Below the pieces are notes generated by a model. The model was given only the letters and a program-made list of their open reading frames with translations, did no database searches and was not told where the DNA came from. 64,000 nucleotides of DNA, taken from contig JAWPMN010000001.1 in NCBI GenBank assembly GCA_033344895.1, positions 1,178,001 through 1,242,000 on the forward strand. Reading direction: 5' to 3'. The position numbers and the translations under genes were made by a program. Of this stretch, positions 63,433 through 64,000 are shown one piece after another; position 1 is the first letter of the stretch; every line of letters starts with the position of its first letter. Source of the DNA: Alphaproteobacteria bacterium (GTDB lineage Bacteria > Pseudomonadota > Alphaproteobacteria > UBA8366 > Aestuariispiraceae).

Positions 63433-64000
63433 ATGAACGAGTCAACACGCACGGGTCACAAGCAGTCCTATTCCATTCCCTGCGCCTCGTCCTTTCGGGA
63501 CAGGGTTCTGGCAATGGCGGAAGCGCGGGGCGTCAATGCGGCCGATCTGGCCCGTTCGATCATTCTGATCCTGCCGCGCGACGCCATCGAGGCAGCACCG
63601 GATCCCGGGGATCCGGATCGCGAAGACCGCGAGACGATTACCCTGAAATCCGGCCCCGACGAAGGAAAACCCTGGAAACGCAAACCCCGGCTGCAGGTCC
63701 GCCTGCCCGCAGGTTACGACCCGATCCTGCTGCGCAAGGCACTGGGCCTCGCGCTGAGCCTGGACCAGGGCGAGCAGCGTCTGACACTGGAATCGGCAAG
63801 GAATCCGACGCGAGAGGTGGAGGCCGCCAGGATAAAGGCGGAGGCGGCCCAGGCCCATGAGAAGGCGGCGCGCCTGATGGCGGCGGTCCAGGTTCTTGCC
63901 GGTGAGCGGCTGCCACATGCCGTCCGGACCCGCGACGAGGCTCTGTTTGTCCTCGGCTTTCCGCCGGGCGCCCGCCCGGACGCCTCCGCTATCAAATCCC
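63433..64000 (+). CDS. Probable J-domain protein, N-terminal part
   Basis: The frame from ATG 63433 stays open to the window end, giving 189 residues. Residues 20-48 form a ribbon-helix-helix-like or short helical region (RDRVLAMAEARGVNAADLARSIILI); residues 135-165 are Ala/Glu-rich. The end, ALFVLGFPPGARPDASAIKS, is the typical beginning of a DnaJ-like domain (the HPD motif would be just outside). It may act as a co-chaperone. Identity rests on this short segment. Confidence 0.55.
   Translation, partial: MNESTRTGHKQSYSIPCASSFRDRVLAMAEARGVNAADLARSIILILPRDAIEAAPDPGDPDREDRETITLKSGPDEGKPWKRKPRLQVRLPAGYDPILLRKALGLALSLDQGEQRLTLESARNPTREVEAARIKAEAAQAHEKAARLMAAVQVLAGERLPHAVRTRDEALFVLGFPPGARPDASAIKS

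Overview
The window is about 64 kb of GC-rich chromosome with long codon-biased genes, short gaps and no insertion sequence, phage gene, CRISPR array or rRNA. Gene content points to an aerobic, probably marine or free-living alphaproteobacterium of the Rhodospirillales type: TRAP transport, an aerobic CoA-dependent aromatic pathway, late cobalamin synthesis, and a lipid A/Kdo operon. The order is inferred, not proven.

Layout. 1-7.8 kb: end of a MOSC protein, recX, an isochorismatase-GNAT fusion, then pmbA / small membrane protein / purD on the minus strand, divergent from xseA and an M23 peptidase. 7.8-16.3 kb: a minus-strand envelope operon (LpxH-like phosphatase, glycosyltransferase, msbA, DUF374 acyltransferase, waaA, lpxK, LpxL-like acyltransferase, methyltransferase). 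16.5-24.5 kb: lipid kinase, lipoprotein, degenerate serine hydrolase, folD, two small conserved genes, tRNA-Ala(CGC) with a strong terminator, a His-rich protein, an exported Cys-Asn-Pro repeat protein and azoR. 24.7-31.6 kb: rmuC, a CSS-EAL phosphodiesterase, an acd-act pair for 3-sulfinopropionate breakdown, and a VOC/YafY pair. 31.6-35 kb: chemoreceptor, an uncharacterised protein, cytochrome c.

35-42.2 kb: a TRAP transporter operon with an enolase-superfamily enzyme and an M29-fold protein, divergent from a GntR regulator and a thiol-dioxygenase-like cupin; two near-identical palindromes lie between them. 42.3-44.1 kb: a three-PAS histidine kinase. 44.1-51.3 kb: a minus-strand operon for aerobic 2-aminobenzoate degradation through CoA thioesters (ligase, acyl-CoA dehydrogenase, enoyl-CoA hydratase, MarR regulator, SDR, fused monooxygenase/reductase). 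51.4-55 kb: 2-hydroxyacid dehydrogenase, an orphan HlyC-type toxin acyltransferase, a second member of the uncharacterised family seen at 33.4 kb, a receiver-only regulator and an Hpt protein. 55-61.8 kb: YaiI, cobW, cobU, membrane protein, histidine phosphatase, cobS, cobT and a two-domain kinase. 61.8-64 kb: an unknown protein, an XRE regulator and the start of a probable J-domain protein.

The least explained items are the exported protein with 24 cysteines in CNPC repeats beside a His-rich protein, the two diverged copies of an unnamed family that both sit next to signalling genes, the orphan HlyC enzyme, and the TRAP/M29/cupin locus. Several perfect palindromes lie at positions expected for local regulators. 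All functional calls come from reading motifs and context; no database search was run.
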